Source: Aliirhizobium wenxiniae
GTDB taxonomy: Bacteria > Pseudomonadota > Alphaproteobacteria > Rhizobiales > Rhizobiaceae
Direction of reading: 5' to 3'
NCBI RefSeq assembly: GCF_019511445.1
Contig: NZ_JAEUAN010000007.1
Coordinates: 124,001 to 188,000, forward strand
DNA length: 64,000 bases
The notes under the pieces were generated by a model. The model searched no databases, was not told where the DNA came from, and saw only the letters and a list, made by a program, of their open reading frames with translations. Positions 63,106-64,000 of the stretch are shown one piece after another (the first letter of the stretch is position 1; each line of letters opens with the position of its first letter). The position numbers were made by a program, and so were the translations under genes.

Positions 63106-64000
63106 CCCAGAAAAAGGCTCTCATCGGCTCCCGTATCTTCGATGGCTCGGACTGGCATGACAATGCCGCGGTCGTTTTCGACAGCGGCAAGATCCTTGGC
63201 ATTCTTCCGGTCGAACAGATCTCTTCCGAGATGGAAAAGATCGACGGCGGCGAGATCATCGCACCCGGCTTCATCGACCTGCAGGTGAATGGCGGCGGCA
63301 GCGTGCTGCTCAATGAGGAGCCGACCGTCGACGGCATCGCGACGATCTGCGCTGCCCATGCGAAATTCGGCACGACCTCGCTTTTGCCGACGCTGATCAC
63401 CGACACGTTCGAGATCACCAGCCGCACAGTCGCTGCCGGCATTGAAGCGAAGCAGCAGGCCGTTCCCGGTTTCCTCGGCCTGCATCTGGAAGGCCCGCAC
63501 CTGTCGCTCGCCCGCAAGGGCGCGCATGACCCGAAACTGATCCGCCCGATGGAGGACGAGGATCTTGACCTCATCCTGTCCTGCGGCCTGGCTCTCGACG
63601 CATTGATGGTGACGATCGCGCCGGAAAGCGTCACGCCGGAACAGGTGATCCGGCTTGCCAGCGCCGGTATAACCGTCAGCCTCGGTCATACCGAAGCGAG
63701 CTACGATATCGCCCGGCTCTACGTTCATGCAGGCGTGCGCACCGTCACGCATCTGTTCAACGCCATGAGCCCGCTCGGCCATCGGGAACCGGGCATGGTG
63801 GGCGCAGCACTCGATACGGGCAGCCTCTATGCCGGGCTGATCGCCGACGGCATCCACGTCCATCCCGCCGCCATGGGCGCTGCACTTCGCGCCAAGACGG
63901 GGCCGGGGAAGATATTCCTTGTGACCGACGCCATGTCGCCGATCGGCACCGACATAACGTCGTTCACGCTCAACGGCCGTGAGATCCTGCGCCGCGACGG
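63102..64000 (+). CDS. nagA: N-acetylglucosamine-6-phosphate deacetylase, 3' end cut by window edge
   Basis: Metal-dependent amidohydrolase that removes acetate from GlcNAc-6-P. The visible ~300 of ~380 residues include IIAPGFIDLQVNGGGSV, the catalytic-site GLHLEGPHLS (metal-binding Glu), SLGHTEASYDIA and VTHLFNAMSPLGHREPG. The later His in DGIHVHP and the catalytic Asp in FLVTDAMSPIGT are also present. It lies at the end of the kinase-regulator-deaminase-deacetylase run, all with 4-nt overlaps or short gaps, giving a single translationally coupled operon. Confidence 0.95.
   Translation, partial: MTQKKALIGSRIFDGSDWHDNAAVVFDSGKILGILPVEQISSEMEKIDGGEIIAPGFIDLQVNGGGSVLLNEEPTVDGIATICAAHAKFGTTSLLPTLITDTFEITSRTVAAGIEAKQQAVPGFLGLHLEGPHLSLARKGAHDPKLIRPMEDEDLDLILSCGLALDALMVTIAPESVTPEQVIRLASAGITVSLGHTEASYDIARLYVHAGVRTVTHLFNAMSPLGHREPGMVGAALDTGSLYAGLIADGIHVHPAAMGAALRAKTGPGKIFLVTDAMSPIGTDITSFTLNGREILRRD

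Overview
The window looks like a chromosomal segment of a Rhizobiaceae alphaproteobacterium (Agrobacterium/Rhizobium/Neorhizobium group). Reasons: GC-rich DNA and rhizobial gene content (class II CP4-like AroA, FYDLN-type acidic protein, cytochrome CycM, globin-coupled chemoreceptor); promoters resembling the rhizobial CTTGAC-N17-CTATAT, RpoH and EcfG types; and two alpha-r14-like small RNAs. I see no prophage, insertion sequence, CRISPR array or plasmid functions. Assignment below family level is not supported by the sequence alone.

Layout. 1-8.5 kb: the start of an L-lactate permease (cut by the window edge), an M20 dipeptidase, dnaK-dnaJ with an RpoH-type promoter, and a class A penicillin-binding protein. 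8.8-13.8 kb: small stress-type genes (two with EcfG-like promoters), a YbaK-like deacylase, an alpha-r14-like sRNA, a cold-shock gene with a long leader, an LtrA-like membrane protein and SlyX. 13.8-25.7 kb: a soluble globin-coupled chemoreceptor, recF, a MoeB-like enzyme without zinc cysteines, GNAT, 2-hydroxyacid dehydrogenase, SH3 protein, PfkB kinase, AEC transporter, cycM, kdsB, pheA, nudC. 25.7-33 kb: HIT protein, SRP RNA, dnaX, ebfC, a three-gene insertion (LysE exporter, PagL-like protein, MOSC protein), recR, a lytic transglycosylase and GNAT. 33-41.6 kb: MFS exporter, rimP-nusA-ylxR-infB behind a leader attenuator, then kduD. 41.8-48.7 kb: exbB-exbD-tonB, a malate/lactate dehydrogenase-family gene, the second alpha-r14-like sRNA, an RNase D-like exonuclease and a 579-residue unknown protein. 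48.7-53.8 kb: aroA-cmk-rpsA, the FYDLN protein, tRNA-Ala(GGC) and a small membrane protein.

53.9-64 kb is an amino-sugar / peptidoglycan-recycling locus with two divergent arms. The left arm is murQ, a binding protein, two permeases, a Gfo/Idh/MocA oxidoreductase and an ABC ATPase. The right arm is a BadF-type sugar kinase, a GntR/UTRA regulator, a NagB-II-type SIS deaminase and nagA (cut by the window end). Both promoters carry the same 19-bp T-rich motif at equivalent positions, which suggests coordinate control, probably by the GntR protein. The inferred route is uptake of GlcNAc/MurNAc-type sugars, phosphorylation, MurQ lactyl-ether cleavage, deacetylation by NagA and deamination to fructose-6-phosphate. 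The oxidoreductase is the unexplained member.

Most coding content is ordinary housekeeping. The strongest second-look items are the paired alpha-r14-like anti-Shine-Dalgarno sRNAs, the mirrored mur/nag operators with the orphan oxidoreductase, EcfG-like control of small genes, the rimP and rpsA leader structures, the Gly100 in a CP4-class AroA, and the large unknown protein at 46.9-48.7 kb.
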